Source: Actinomadura sp. 7K507
Lineage (GTDB): Bacteria; Actinomycetota; Actinomycetes; Streptosporangiales; Streptosporangiaceae
NCBI RefSeq assembly: GCF_004348425.1
Contig: NZ_SMKK01000094.1
Coordinates: 1 to 32,026 of the forward strand
DNA: 32,026 nucleotides
Direction: 5' to 3'
Part shown: positions 1 to 7,262 of the stretch, piece by piece
Numbering within the stretch: the stretch's first letter is position 1
How the letters are laid out: each line of letters begins with the position of its first letter
Notes under the pieces: model-generated
Database searches by the model: none
Seen by the model: the letters and a program-made list of their open reading frames with translations, nothing else
What the model was told of the DNA's origin: nothing
Made by a program: the position numbers and the translations under genes

Positions 1-180
1 CCCCGGATGCGACTCGAAGATCCGGGTCTCAAGCCCGACCTCTTCGAGCTTCTCCGCGACGTACTCCGCCGCCACCCGCTCCCCCGGCCCCGAGTGATCC
101 CCAGGGTTGCTCGTATCGATCCGGATCAGCTCCTGGCAGAACCGGACGACCTCGTCCTCAGCAGTCGGCTGCTGGCCCAC
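1..180 (-). CDS. M20-family metallopeptidase, N-terminal part (runs off the window)
   Basis: The 60 visible codons give an N-terminus typical of M20 peptidases and deacylases: a short leader, then VVRFCQELIRIDTSNPGDHS and a helix with GERVAAEYVAEKLEEVGLE. The RIDTSNPG segment and the following amphipathic helix are the usual opening of the family's catalytic domain. The zinc ligands would lie beyond the left edge and cannot be checked. The start is taken as GTG at 180 because AAGGTGATC lies just upstream and resembles the end of the anti-Shine-Dalgarno complement. An in-frame GTG at 189 is the alternative. The gene is transcribed away from tRNA-Leu. Family members hydrolyse peptides or N-acyl amino acids in a two-metal reaction; the substrate here is unknown. 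Confidence 0.8.
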   Translation of the reverse strand, partial: MGQQPTAEDEVVRFCQELIRIDTSNPGDHSGPGERVAAEYVAEKLEEVGLETRIFESHPG

Positions 181-265
181 AGTGATCACCTTCGCGCCTC
201 GCGTCCTGACGTACCGTCCCCCATGGTGCCCGCCGATCGACTTCGCCGCGACTCGCCACCTTTGG

Positions 266-297
266 TATGGTGAACCGGCCGCAGCCACGCTGCGGCC
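266..297 (+). promoter_or_regulatory. Possible tRNA-Leu promoter -10 box and leader hairpin
   Basis: TATGGT at 266-271 could be a -10 box for the tRNA gene that starts at 306. A perfect 8-bp hairpin follows: GGCCGCAG at 277-284, a five-base loop, and CTGCGGCC at 290-297. It lies just before the mature tRNA and may be part of the precursor leader. No convincing -35 box was recognised. Confidence 0.35.
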
Positions 298-305
298 TGC
301 AACCT

Positions 306-391
306 GTCCGGGTGGCGGAATAGGCAGACGCGCTAGCTTGAGGTGCTAGTGCCCTTTACGGGGCATGGGGGTTCAAGTCCCCCCTCGGACA
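306..391 (+). tRNA. tRNA-Leu (anticodon GAG)
   Basis: A full class II cloverleaf can be folded. The acceptor stem pairs GTCCGGG at the 5' end with CTCGGAC at the 3' end, with one G-U pair, and A391 is the discriminator base. The anticodon stem CTAGC/GCTAG encloses the loop TTGAGGT, giving anticodon GAG at 340-342. The long variable arm TGCCC...GGGCA is expected for leucine tRNA. The T arm is GGGGG-TTCAAGT-CCCCC. The CCA end is not encoded. A strong terminator follows within 10 bases. The 3' end resembles a sequence at 6325-6346 inside a recombinase remnant, which suggests that it has served as an integration site. Confidence 0.97.
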
Positions 392-399
392 TTATGTGG

Positions 400-440
400 A
401 CGAAGTGGGACAGATGGCTATCTGTCCCACTTCGTTTTTC
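400..440 (+). terminator. Rho-independent terminator of tRNA-Leu
   Basis: A perfect 16-bp stem (400-415 paired with 420-435) has the four-base loop GGCT, and TTTTT follows directly. This is a textbook intrinsic terminator. It lies 9 bases after the tRNA discriminator base. Confidence 0.95.
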
Positions 441-940
441 TGTGGCGAGAAAGGACGGCGTCCGGCCGCCTGCGGTGGCGACGCGAGGATCGGGGCTGGC
501 TTCTGGGATGGCCAGTCTTGGGTGGCGCCCACCTCATCGGCCTATCAGCACGACTCCTAACCGACAGCGCCGAGGACGCTGTCCGTTACCACGACGACCT
601 TTTGCGCCAAGCTCCGGCAGTGCATTCGATCGCACGGTGGGTACACGGCCTCGACTAAGTGCCCTCGCAGCACGCTCAACCACGTGTGGATGCGAGCGCC
701 ACACACGACAGCCCTACGTACTCAGCGTGATCCGGTAAAGTTCGCCGATCGCGACGCGGGGGGCTGGGCACAGATGTTTGTGGTCGCCAATCGCCCACGG
801 CCCGCGCGGTTAGGGGATTGGGAAACACGGCGGGATTATTAGGCGGGTGCCGGGGTGGGTCGAGCGGGTAGGCGATCATCCCCGTACTTGAGCTGTCGGC
901 CGCTCGCGGAACGCGGCGTGGTGCTGTAGCCGGACGTGCG
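441..940. other. Region without a clear gene; possible coding remnant at about 531-658 (+)
   Basis: No complete gene was recognised. On the plus strand the frame ending at TAA 656-658 reads like protein in its last 42 residues (HLIGLSARLLTDSAEDAV, then YHDDLLRQAP and ARWVHGLD). It has lower GC at third positions than neighbouring genes. The same frame further upstream runs through the terminator and the tRNA, so it cannot be an intact gene. It may be the 3' end of a foreign gene left by an integrated element. The family was not recognised. The stretch 740-940 shows nothing. Confidence 0.25.
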
Positions 941-979
941 GAGGCCCGGGAATCCCGTAGGTCGGGGCTCCCGGGCCTC
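941..979. terminator. Strong hairpin, probable terminator for the minus-strand kinase locus
   Basis: The arms GAGGCCCGGGA (941-951) and TCCCGGGCCTC (969-979) pair perfectly over 11 bp, and further pairing inside the loop (CCCG/CGGG) is possible. It lies about 100 bases beyond the last minus-strand coding remnant (stop at 1080). It has no long T tract, as is common for actinobacterial terminators, and may act in both directions. Confidence 0.6.
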
Positions 980-1079
980 TTGGCGTGGTTCAGCGGGACG
1001 GCTGGATCAGATCACCAGGTTGACCGCGCCGAACCGCGGCCCACCACGGCGCCATCAGGACGTCGTGCGCGGTCTGCGT

Positions 1080-1520
1080 TCACGCCGGGACGGTGCCGAT
1101 CAGGTCGCGTGCGGCGATCGCCACCAGCTCGTGGGCCGTGAGCGCACGAAACGGCCGTCGACCACCACCAGGCATCGGCGCCCGCCGAGTCCAGTGCGGT
1201 CAGCGCCGTGTCCAGGCAGGCATCCATCGCGTCGCGGGTGGCGTCCACCGGCTGGTAGTAGCGGGCGGCCTCGGAGGAGGTGCCGGTGTCTCCGCGCAGG
1301 TGGACGCGGGCGATCCGGGCGGCGGTGATCTCGTCGGCCTGCGGTCCCAGCAGCCCGGCCAGGGGCGCGTCACCGGCCACCTCCCAGCCCTCGGCGCCGC
1401 GGTCGGCCACGGCCAGCAACCGGGCCGTGGTGGTGCCGCCCACCAGATCCAGGACGCCGACCCGGTTGCCGAAGTGGTGCTCGAACACCAACTCGCCGAT
1501 CGGGAGGCGCCGGGGGGGGG
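1080..1520 (-). pseudogene. Remnant of an unrecognised conserved gene, frameshifted and without a clear start
   Basis: Directly after the kinase stop and a run of nine C, a new minus-strand frame reads as real protein: IGELVFEHHFGNRVGVLDLV, then LLAVADRGAEGWEVAGDAPL, then TRDAMDACLDTALTALDSAG. Near 1165-1195 the coding signal leaves this frame and resumes in another one as RALTAHELVAIAARDLIGTV, ending at TGA 1080-1082, so at least one indel is present. No start codon with a ribosome-binding site is visible. An in-frame ATG at 1572, inside the kinase gene, is possible but has no Shine-Dalgarno sequence. The family was not recognised. The fragment lies in tandem with the kinase and ends about 100 bases before a hairpin, so it was probably the last gene of that operon. 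A sequencing error at the frameshift is possible. Confidence 0.55.
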
Positions 1521-4500
1521 TCAGCGGCAGACCTTCCGGAATTCGATCCCGTCCGGCGCGTACTGGTCCCATTTCTGGCGGGTCAACGCTCCCATCGCTT
1601 TGCAGACCGAGTCGACAAGGTCCTTGTCCTCCGGCATTTCCACGTCCCACAGCCGCACGGTGCCGTCGTCGCTGGTGGTGGCCAGGGTGGTGCCGTCGGT
1701 GTTGAACGCCACCGACTCCACGTCCCCGATGTGGCCGGTGAGGGGTTGGCCGATCTGCTGGTGGGTGCGGGTGTCCCAGAGCCGCATGGTGCCGTCGTCG
1801 CTGGCGGTGGCCAGGGTGGTGCCGTCCGGGCTGAACGCCACCGAGTCCACGGGGCCGGTGTGGCCGGTGAGGGGGTCGCCGATCTGTTTGCGGGTGCGGG
1901 TGTTCCACAGGCGCACGGTGTCGTCGTGGCCGGTGGTGGCCAGGGTGGTGCCGTCGGGGCTGAACGCCACCGAGTACACGCCATCGGTGTGGCCCGTGAG
2001 GGGTTGGCCGATCTGTTTGCGGGTGCGGGTGTTCCATAGCCGCACGGTGCCGTCGTCGCTGGTGGTGGCCAGGGTGGTGCCGTCGGGGCTGAACGCCACC
2101 GAGAACACGGGGGCGCTGTGGCCGGTGAGGGGTTCGCCGATCTGCTGGTGGGCCTGGGTGTCCCAGAGCCGTATGGTGTCGGTGTTGGTGGTGGCCAGGG
2201 TGGTGCCGTCGGGGCTGAACGCCATGGACGCCTCGGTGCTGGTGTGGCCGGTGAGGGGTTGGCCGATCTGTTTGCGGGTGCGGGTGTTCCATAGCCGCAC
2301 GGTGCCGTCGTCGCTGGCGGTGGCCAGGGTGGTGCCGTCCGGGCTGAACGCCACCGAGAACACGGGGCCGGTGGGGCTGGTGAGGGGTTGGCCGATCTGT
2401 TTGCGGGTGCGGGTGTTCCACAGCCGCACGGTGCCGTCGTGGCCGGTGGTGGCCAGGGTGGCGCCGTCGGGGCTGAACGCCACCGACTCCACGTCCCCGG
2501 TGTGGCCGGTGAAGGGTTGGCCGATCTGCTGGTGGGCGCGGGTGTTCCATAGCCGCACGGTCCCGTCGGCGCTGGTGGTGGCCAGGGTGGTGCCGTCCGG
2601 GCTGAACGCCACCGAGTACACGGCGCCGGTGTGGCCGGCGAGGGGTTGGCCGATCTGTTTGCGGGTGCGGGTGTTCCACAGCCGCACGGTGTCGGCGCTG
2701 GTGGTGGCCAGGGTGGCGCCGTCCGGGTTGAACGCCACCGAGTACACGCCATCGGAGTGGTCGGTGAGGGGTTGGCCGATCTGCTGGTGGGTGCCGGTGT
2801 CCCAGAGCCGCACGGTCCCGTCGTCGCTGGCGGTGGCCAGGGTGGCGCCGTCCGGGCTGAACGCCACCGAGGACACGCCATCGGAGTGGCCGGTGAGGGG
2901 TTGGCCGATCTGCTGGCGGGCGCGGGTGTTCCATAGCCGCACGGTCCCGTCGGCGCTGGTGGTGGCCAGGGTGGTGCCGTCCGGGCTGAACGCCACCGAG
3001 TACACGGCGCCGGTGTGGCCGGCGAGGGGTTGGCCGATCTGCTGGCGGGTGCGGGTGTTCCACAGCCGCACGGTGTCGGCGCTGGTGGTGGCCAGGGTGG
3101 CGCCGTCCGGGCTGAACGCCACCGAGTACACGCCATCGGAGTGGCCGGTGAGGGGCTGGCCGATCTGTTTGCGGGTGCGGGTGTCCCAGAGCCGCATGGT
3201 GCCGTCGTCGCTGGCGGTGGCCAGGGTGGCGCCGTCCGGGCTGAACGCCACCGACTCCACGTCCCCGGTGTGGCCGGTGAGGGGTTGGCCGATCTGTTTG
3301 CGGGTGCGGGTGTCCCACAGCCGCACGGTCCCGTCGACGCCGGCGGTGGCCACGGTGGTGCCGTCGGGGCCGAAGTCCACGAACTCGGCGTCGGTGAGGA
3401 TGCCGCGTCCTGGCTTGGCCAGGACGTCAAGAAGGCGGGCACGGTTTTCGGGGGTTTGCCGGAAGTGCCGGGACGCTACGGCCAGGAGCCCCGCAACCGC
3501 CGGGTCGGTGGCCTGTTCGCTGCGCGCGAGGAGCTGGCCGGAGACGGCGGCGTCGCGTTGGTGGTTGGCGGTGCGTTGTGCGTTGATGGCCCATCCGGTG
3601 GCGGCCAGGGACAGCAGGGTCGTGACGGCAAGGACCAGGGCGGTGATGCGGACGCGGCGGGTGCGGGTGGTCTGGGCGCGGTTGCTGGCGTCCAGCAGGG
3701 CGCGTTCGCTCCGGTTGGGAAGCGGCGGGTGTCCGCTGGTGGCCCAGTGCATGGCCTGGTCGAGGGGGGCGCCGGTTAGCAAGTCAGCGCGGCGTCGGCC
3801 GTTGGCGTTCCAGGTGTGGGCGGCCTGGCGGACACGGTGGTGGTCGGCCAGCTCCCGGCGGTCGTGGTCGAGCCAATCGCGCAGCCGCGGCCATGCCCGC
3901 GGTAGCGCCGGGCGGGTCAGGACGATCCGCTCACCGGGCTCCGGGACCGGCTGCTGCCCGGCGGGTTCGGGATCCTGGCCGCCGGTGATGGCCAGCAGCG
4001 GCGCGAAAGCCCGGACCACTCGCCGCAACCCCTCCGCCTCGGCAGGGTTGGGGCGGTCGAACAGCTCCCCCGCCGGTACCGGGCGGATGGACCAGTCGCC
4101 CGCCTCCCCGGGCACCACGCAGCGCAGGAACACCTCGGGGACCAGATGCTGCTCTTCGGGCGGCAGCGCGGTGTAGGCGGACTCGGCGAGCTTGCCCAGC
4201 GCGGGGTCGCCCGGCTCCCATCCGCTGTGCGGGGCCGCCTGTGCCGACCCCAGATTCATCAGGTCCTCCAGACCGGCGTCCTGGTTCGGGTCGCCGGTCA
4301 GCGCTGTCAGGACCGCCCGTGCCGGGGGCCGCCGCAGCGGGTCCTTGTCCAGCGCCGCGGCCACCAGGTCCCGCAGCGGCCCGGGCAGTGCCGACAGGTC
4401 CGGATGGTGGTTGCGGACCTGCTCGGCGATCACCGGCAGGCTGCTCCCGGTGAAGGCGTGCCGGCCGGTGGCGGCGAACACCATGATCGCGCCCCAGGCG

Positions 4501-5099
4501 AACACGTCGGCCTCGGCCCCGGCCCGCTGCCCGCTATACACCTCCGGCGGCATGTACCGCAGCGTCCCCACCAGCCGGTCGTCCCCGGTGGCCGAGTGGG
4601 TGTCCACCGTCCGCGCGATCCCGAAATCGATCAGCCGGGGACCATCGGGCCCCAGCATCACATTGCCCGGTTTCAGATCTCGGTGCACCACCTTGGCCTG
4701 GTGGATGGCCGTCAGCGCGGTGGCGATCCCCACCCCCAGCCGGTGCAGCTCGTCCCCATCGAACCGGCGCGCCGGGCGCTGCGGCCCCCCATCGACCGCG
4801 GCCTGCAGGCTCACCCCCTCGATGTACTCACTGACCATGTAGGGCCGCGGCGGCTCCAGCCGCACCTGCACGATCCGGGCGGTGCAGAACGAGGCGACCC
4901 GCTGCGCCGTCCGCGCCTCGGCCGCCATCTGCTCCAGCTCCCGCGGCGAATCGGCCGCCCCGTGCAGGACCTTCACCGCCACCCGCGCCCCGTCGGGCCC
5001 GTAGGCTTCGTACACCACTCCCTGCCCGCCGGCTCCCAACCGCCCCGCCAGCCAGAACTCCCCGATCTTCTCCGGATCCCCGGGCTCCAGTCGGTCCAC
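1521..5099 (-). CDS. Serine/threonine protein kinase with transmembrane segment and 14 WD40 repeats
   Basis: The product has 1192 residues. Residues 13-260 are a Hanks-type kinase domain: glycine loop GRLGAGGQG (19-27), lysine 43 in VAVKV, helix-C glutamate 61, HRDLKPGN with catalytic D141, and DFG at 158-160, so it should be active. Residues 260-484 resemble the linker between NTPase and propeller in STAND-type proteins (ALPPEEQHL, later RAWPRLRDWLDHDRREL), but no P-loop is present. A membrane helix covers about 485-505. From about 567 there are 14 WD40 blades of 42-43 residues, enough for two seven-bladed propellers, then a 40-residue tail. The chosen GTG at 5099 follows AGGAAAGGTGG and places GDPEKIG at the usual distance from the glycine loop; nearby TTG codons are alternatives. 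The kinase should face the cytoplasm and the propellers the outside. Known relatives are signalling proteins; the ligand and substrate are unknown. Confidence 0.93.
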   Translation of the reverse strand: MDRLEPGDPEKIGEFWLAGRLGAGGQGVVYEAYGPDGARVAVKVLHGAADSPRELEQMAAEARTAQRVASFCTARIVQVRLEPPRPYMVSEYIEGVSLQAAVDGGPQRPARRFDGDELHRLGVGIATALTAIHQAKVVHRDLKPGNVMLGPDGPRLIDFGIARTVDTHSATGDDRLVGTLRYMPPEVYSGQRAGAEADVFAWGAIMVFAATGRHAFTGSSLPVIAEQVRNHHPDLSALPGPLRDLVAAALDKDPLRRPPARAVLTALTGDPNQDAGLEDLMNLGSAQAAPHSGWEPGDPALGKLAESAYTALPPEEQHLVPEVFLRCVVPGEAGDWSIRPVPAGELFDRPNPAEAEGLRRVVRAFAPLLAITGGQDPEPAGQQPVPEPGERIVLTRPALPRAWPRLRDWLDHDRRELADHHRVRQAAHTWNANGRRRADLLTGAPLDQAMHWATSGHPPLPNRSERALLDASNRAQTTRTRRVRITALVLAVTTLLSLAATGWAINAQRTANHQRDAAVSGQLLARSEQATDPAVAGLLAVASRHFRQTPENRARLLDVLAKPGRGILTDAEFVDFGPDGTTVATAGVDGTVRLWDTRTRKQIGQPLTGHTGDVESVAFSPDGATLATASDDGTMRLWDTRTRKQIGQPLTGHSDGVYSVAFSPDGATLATTSADTVRLWNTRTRQQIGQPLAGHTGAVYSVAFSPDGTTLATTSADGTVRLWNTRARQQIGQPLTGHSDGVSSVAFSPDGATLATASDDGTVRLWDTGTHQQIGQPLTDHSDGVYSVAFNPDGATLATTSADTVRLWNTRTRKQIGQPLAGHTGAVYSVAFSPDGTTLATTSADGTVRLWNTRAHQQIGQPFTGHTGDVESVAFSPDGATLATTGHDGTVRLWNTRTRKQIGQPLTSPTGPVFSVAFSPDGTTLATASDDGTVRLWNTRTRKQIGQPLTGHTSTEASMAFSPDGTTLATTNTDTIRLWDTQAHQQIGEPLTGHSAPVFSVAFSPDGTTLATTSDDGTVRLWNTRTRKQIGQPLTGHTDGVYSVAFSPDGTTLATTGHDDTVRLWNTRTRKQIGDPLTGHTGPVDSVAFSPDGTTLATASDDGTMRLWDTRTHQQIGQPLTGHIGDVESVAFNTDGTTLATTSDDGTVRLWDVEMPEDKDLVDSVCKAMGALTRQKWDQYAPDGIEFRKVCR
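1640..3400 (-). repeat. Tandem 129-bp repeats encoding 14 WD40 blades
   Basis: Fourteen units, most 129 bp long, encode one WD40 blade each and are very alike at DNA level; for example, GGGGTTGGCCGATCTG recurs in most units on the plus strand. Blades 3 and 6 lack one glycine and are one codon shorter. A block of three units is itself duplicated: blades 3-4 match blades 6-7, and the offset is 384 bp (compare ACCGAG at 2611 and at 2995). The high identity points to recent amplification or ongoing gene conversion. The array may be prone to misassembly from short reads. Confidence 0.95.
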
Positions 5100-5167
5100 C
5101 AACCCCAACAGCCACCTTTCCTGTTCGACCGGTACCCCCGGCCGCGAATCACCACGGTCGATCTCCC

Positions 5168-5232
5168 AACGGTTGTGACACCCCCCGAACGGGCGAAGTT
5201 CTCCACATGCCCCTCCGACGTCCAAACGGTTG
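5168..5232. promoter_or_regulatory. Paired AACGGTTG boxes upstream of the kinase gene
   Basis: AACGGTTG occurs at 5168-5175 and again at 5225-5232, 57 bases apart. Each lies in a partly symmetrical context (CCCAACGGTTGTG and CCAAACGGTTGG). They lie 70-135 bases upstream of the kinase start and could be regulator sites. The regulator is unknown, and coincidence is possible. Confidence 0.25.
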
Positions 5233-5514
5233 GAAATTAACGGGACCGGGGGCATCGCCACTCCAAGCGTGGAAATGACCTCAAGGGGGCAGGTGATCAG
5301 TCAGAACGAGAGCTTCGCCCGCTTCCGCGCCACCCACCACGTCAGCTCCGACCACGTCATCGACTCGACGGAGACGCACTCTGGCATCAGCGTGCAGACC
5401 GCGACGTGGTGCAGCTTTCGAAGAACGAAAATGTCGGGGGTATCAGGATGCCGAGTCGGGCAGGGGCGCCTTCCCCAAGGCGAGGCCGATGATCACGTAG
5501 ATCATTTTGATCGC
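5233..5514. other. Region with no supported gene
   Basis: Open frames exist on both strands, but none reads like a recognisable protein. On the minus strand an 18-codon frame beginning ATGATCTACGTGATCATCG (about 5440-5500) gives a short hydrophobic peptide; it may be debris of the neighbouring fragment. The kinase promoter presumably lies at the left end of this stretch. Confidence 0.3.
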
Positions 5515-5835
5515 CTACCCCCAGGAAGAGGTGAGTATGGCCTCGCTGATGGTCAGGGCCGTCGAAAATGCGATGTTCCGTGCCCGAGGAATCGTGCGGG
5601 TTCCCAAACCGCAGGCTTCGACAATGCCGGTGAGGTCGCGTTCCTGACGGTCCGTCATCCGGAAGGCGCAGGCATCGTTCGCCAGGACGTCGCGAGCTGC
5701 ATATCCGTCGTGTGCATCGACGGCTCGCCGGATGGTGTCGGCGGCGAGATCGCCGACCGCATGCTTGGTGCTCTGGACGGCGTCCTCCAACACCGGGAGT
5801 ACAAGGTCACCGCCGTCCGAGGATGAGAAACCCTC
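5515..5835 (-). pseudogene. Helical protein fragment fused to the maturase remnant; weak resemblance to PhoU
   Basis: The minus-strand frame that carries the maturase end continues without a stop into an unrelated stretch of about 105 residues: VLPVLEDAVQSTKHAVGDLA, TIRRAVDAHDGYAARDVLAN, then MTDRQERDLTGIVEACG. The spacing of A, D and R residues and the predicted helices recall PhoU-type regulators of phosphate uptake, but the resemblance is weak and could be chance. There is no start codon or ribosome-binding site of its own. It is best seen as a piece of another gene joined to the intron remnant by deletion or insertion. Confidence 0.3.
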
Positions 5836-6117
5836 ATTGATGCGCCTGAGCAGCGGATACAGCTCCGACCTGTAGAACCGGCCGTAGTAATTCATCCATC
5901 CCGCCACGATCGGGTTGAGCCATCGTGCGAGATCGTGCTCGGTGAGGTTGGTACGACGGTGCAGCCGCCAGGACCACAACCACCCCGCTCATCTTCCGCA
6001 TGGCGGTCTTGCAGACCGCCGGACCGAATCCGGTGAACACCGTCCCGTGCCTGCTGCGGACTGCCCGAGCCCCGGAACGTGAACCCTAGGAAGTCGAACG
6101 CCGTGTGCTCGCACTAG
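5836..6117 (-). pseudogene. Group II intron reverse transcriptase/maturase, C-terminal remnant with two frameshifts
   Basis: Three pieces in three frames match the end of bacterial group II intron maturases in the right order. The first is FDFLGFTFRG with SPQQARDG (about 6117-6045). The second is FTGFGPAVCKTAMRKMSGVV (about 6040-5980). The third is WRLHRRTNLTEHDLARWLNP and WMNYYGRFYRSELYPLLRRI (about 5975-5838), the maturase X domain. A stop (TAG) lies just before the first piece, so the reverse transcriptase domain is lost. No domain V or VI hairpin of the intron RNA was seen after the coding remnant, so the intron cannot splice. Full-length proteins promote intron splicing and retrohoming; this copy is dead. 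Confidence 0.85.
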
Positions 6118-6259
6118 GAGTCCCGGTGGCGATAGATCGACGGTTCATCCGACGGCTGGCGACAGCAGCGGCGTTCTCAGCCGCGCGATGCCGATCAGAT
6201 TTGGGCATTGGTGCAGCTCACTCCGCGTACGGGCCTGGCAAGTTTGCTACGATGGCTAG

Positions 6260-6966
6260 TCAGAGCTTTCCGACAGGAATCCGATATACGTCGCCGATCG
6301 GAATCGATGTCGGCATGTGCATTTGGTTGTGGTCGCCCCTCGGACACAAACCATTTGCACATGTGGAAGTCGGGACGACCTTGGCTTCCACTAGTTTTTT
6401 CTGTGGGTAGTACATCATCTTCAGGCCGAGCTTCGCGTAGAGGTCCGCCTTGTCGTCGGGGTGAGCGTTGACGACGGCGTGAGCAAGTTCGCCGGTCTCG
6501 TGCAGCAGCTCCGCCAGCCCGTCGCTGGAGACCGCCTGATCCGCCGGGATGGCGCGAAGCTCCCCTTCCAGCCTGGCGCGTTCCTGCTCGGTGTCGTTGA
6601 TCCACCGCGCGACCTGGACCGCGTCCGCACCCGCGTTGAGGGCGGCCCGGTACTGGTTGAGCCGCTGGTCGCAGGTGCTGAGCTGCTTGCGAAGCTGCAC
6701 GGCGGCGGAGTTCTCGGTACCGCTGATCTGTTCGGCCATCGCCTCGATCGTGGCCTCGGCGCGGTGACGGCTGAGTTTGGCGTCGCAGGCGGCGATCTTC
6801 GCGCGGGCCTGGTCGTGTCAGCGGCGATCGGCTGTTCTTGAGCTTCGTGGAGGCCGGCGATGGTCTGCTTGATGCGGTGCGGGGCGAGGGTCTTGGCGAG
6901 CCAGCCGTCCACGAGCGCGGTGACGAGGTGTTCGCGGACAAAGGCGTTGCGGGGGTGGCCGCCCAC
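6260..6966 (-). pseudogene. Large serine recombinase (integrase), C-terminal half, frameshifted
   Basis: The right part reads HPRNAFVREHLV and ALVDGWLAKTLAPHRIKQTI, the segment after the zinc-ribbon region in large serine recombinases. After a frameshift near 6820 the coiled-coil C-terminus follows: AAVQLRKQLSTCDQRLNQYR, VARWINDTEQERARLEGELR and DLYAKLGLKMMYYPQ. The catalytic resolvase domain is missing; at 6967 the sequence changes to a plus-strand conjugation gene. The extreme C-terminus reads CPRGDHNQMH. The reverse complement of the tRNA-Leu 3' end, read in the same frame, would give CPRGDLNPHA. This suggests that the ancestral integrase gene read into the tRNA at its attachment site. Confidence 0.85.
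6325..6346 (+). other. Degenerate copy of the tRNA-Leu 3' end (possible attachment-site scar)
   Basis: Positions 6325-6346 match the tRNA-Leu 3' end (370-391) at 18 of 22 bases in direct orientation. The last 11 bases (CCCCTCGGACA) are identical and end exactly at the tRNA discriminator base. GGCATG, which lies just upstream in the tRNA, also occurs before this copy with a small insertion. The copy lies inside the C-terminal codons of the recombinase remnant. Confidence 0.5.
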
Positions 6967-6971
6967 CCTGC

Positions 6972-7262
6972 CTCAACGTCCTGGCCGGACCCGATCCGGC
7001 GTTCGCGGCCGAGTCGATCGTCACCACATTCCGGCGCTGCTTCTCCTCCTCCTGGGGACCCCGCCTGGACGACCTGCTCCGCTCGGCCTGCCTCACCTTG
7101 ACCCGCGTCAACGGGACCCGCGGCGCCCTGGCCGACATCCCCCGGTTGCTGGTGGACACCCCCTACCGCGCCCGCGTCACCGGGCGTCTCAACGACGAGC
7201 TGCTACGCGGGTTCTGGGCCTCATACGACGAACTCACCCCAGCCGCACAGGACGCAGCCAGC
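6972..7262 (+). pseudogene. Conjugative transfer ATPase (TraD/TraG-like) internal fragment
   Basis: About 97 residues match an internal part of the ATP-binding transfer proteins of actinobacterial conjugative elements: LNVLAGPDPAFAAESIVTTF, SSWGPRLDDLLRSACLTLTR, ADIPRLLVDTPYRARVTGRL and ELLRGFWASYDELTPAAQ. In relatives this stretch follows the Walker A region and precedes the part with Walker B. Both ends are missing. The left end abuts the recombinase remnant with no spacer. The right end runs in frame into unrelated sequence. Complete proteins couple DNA to the secretion channel at the membrane; this piece cannot function. Confidence 0.75.

Noticed and set aside
1640..3400. Regular repeats resembling an array
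   Set aside because: The units are 129 bp, contiguous and coding (WD40 blades), with no unique spacers, so this is not a CRISPR array.
1093..4176. A plus-strand open frame of 1027 codons over the WD40 array
   Set aside because: It mirrors the repeats of the minus-strand kinase gene; the kinase frame has clear kinase and WD40 motifs, the other frame has none. The frame is open because of high GC and repetition.
5230..5826. A plus-strand open frame of 198 codons
   Set aside because: It lies opposite a minus-strand frame that carries a certain maturase domain, and no family or protein-like pattern is seen in it.
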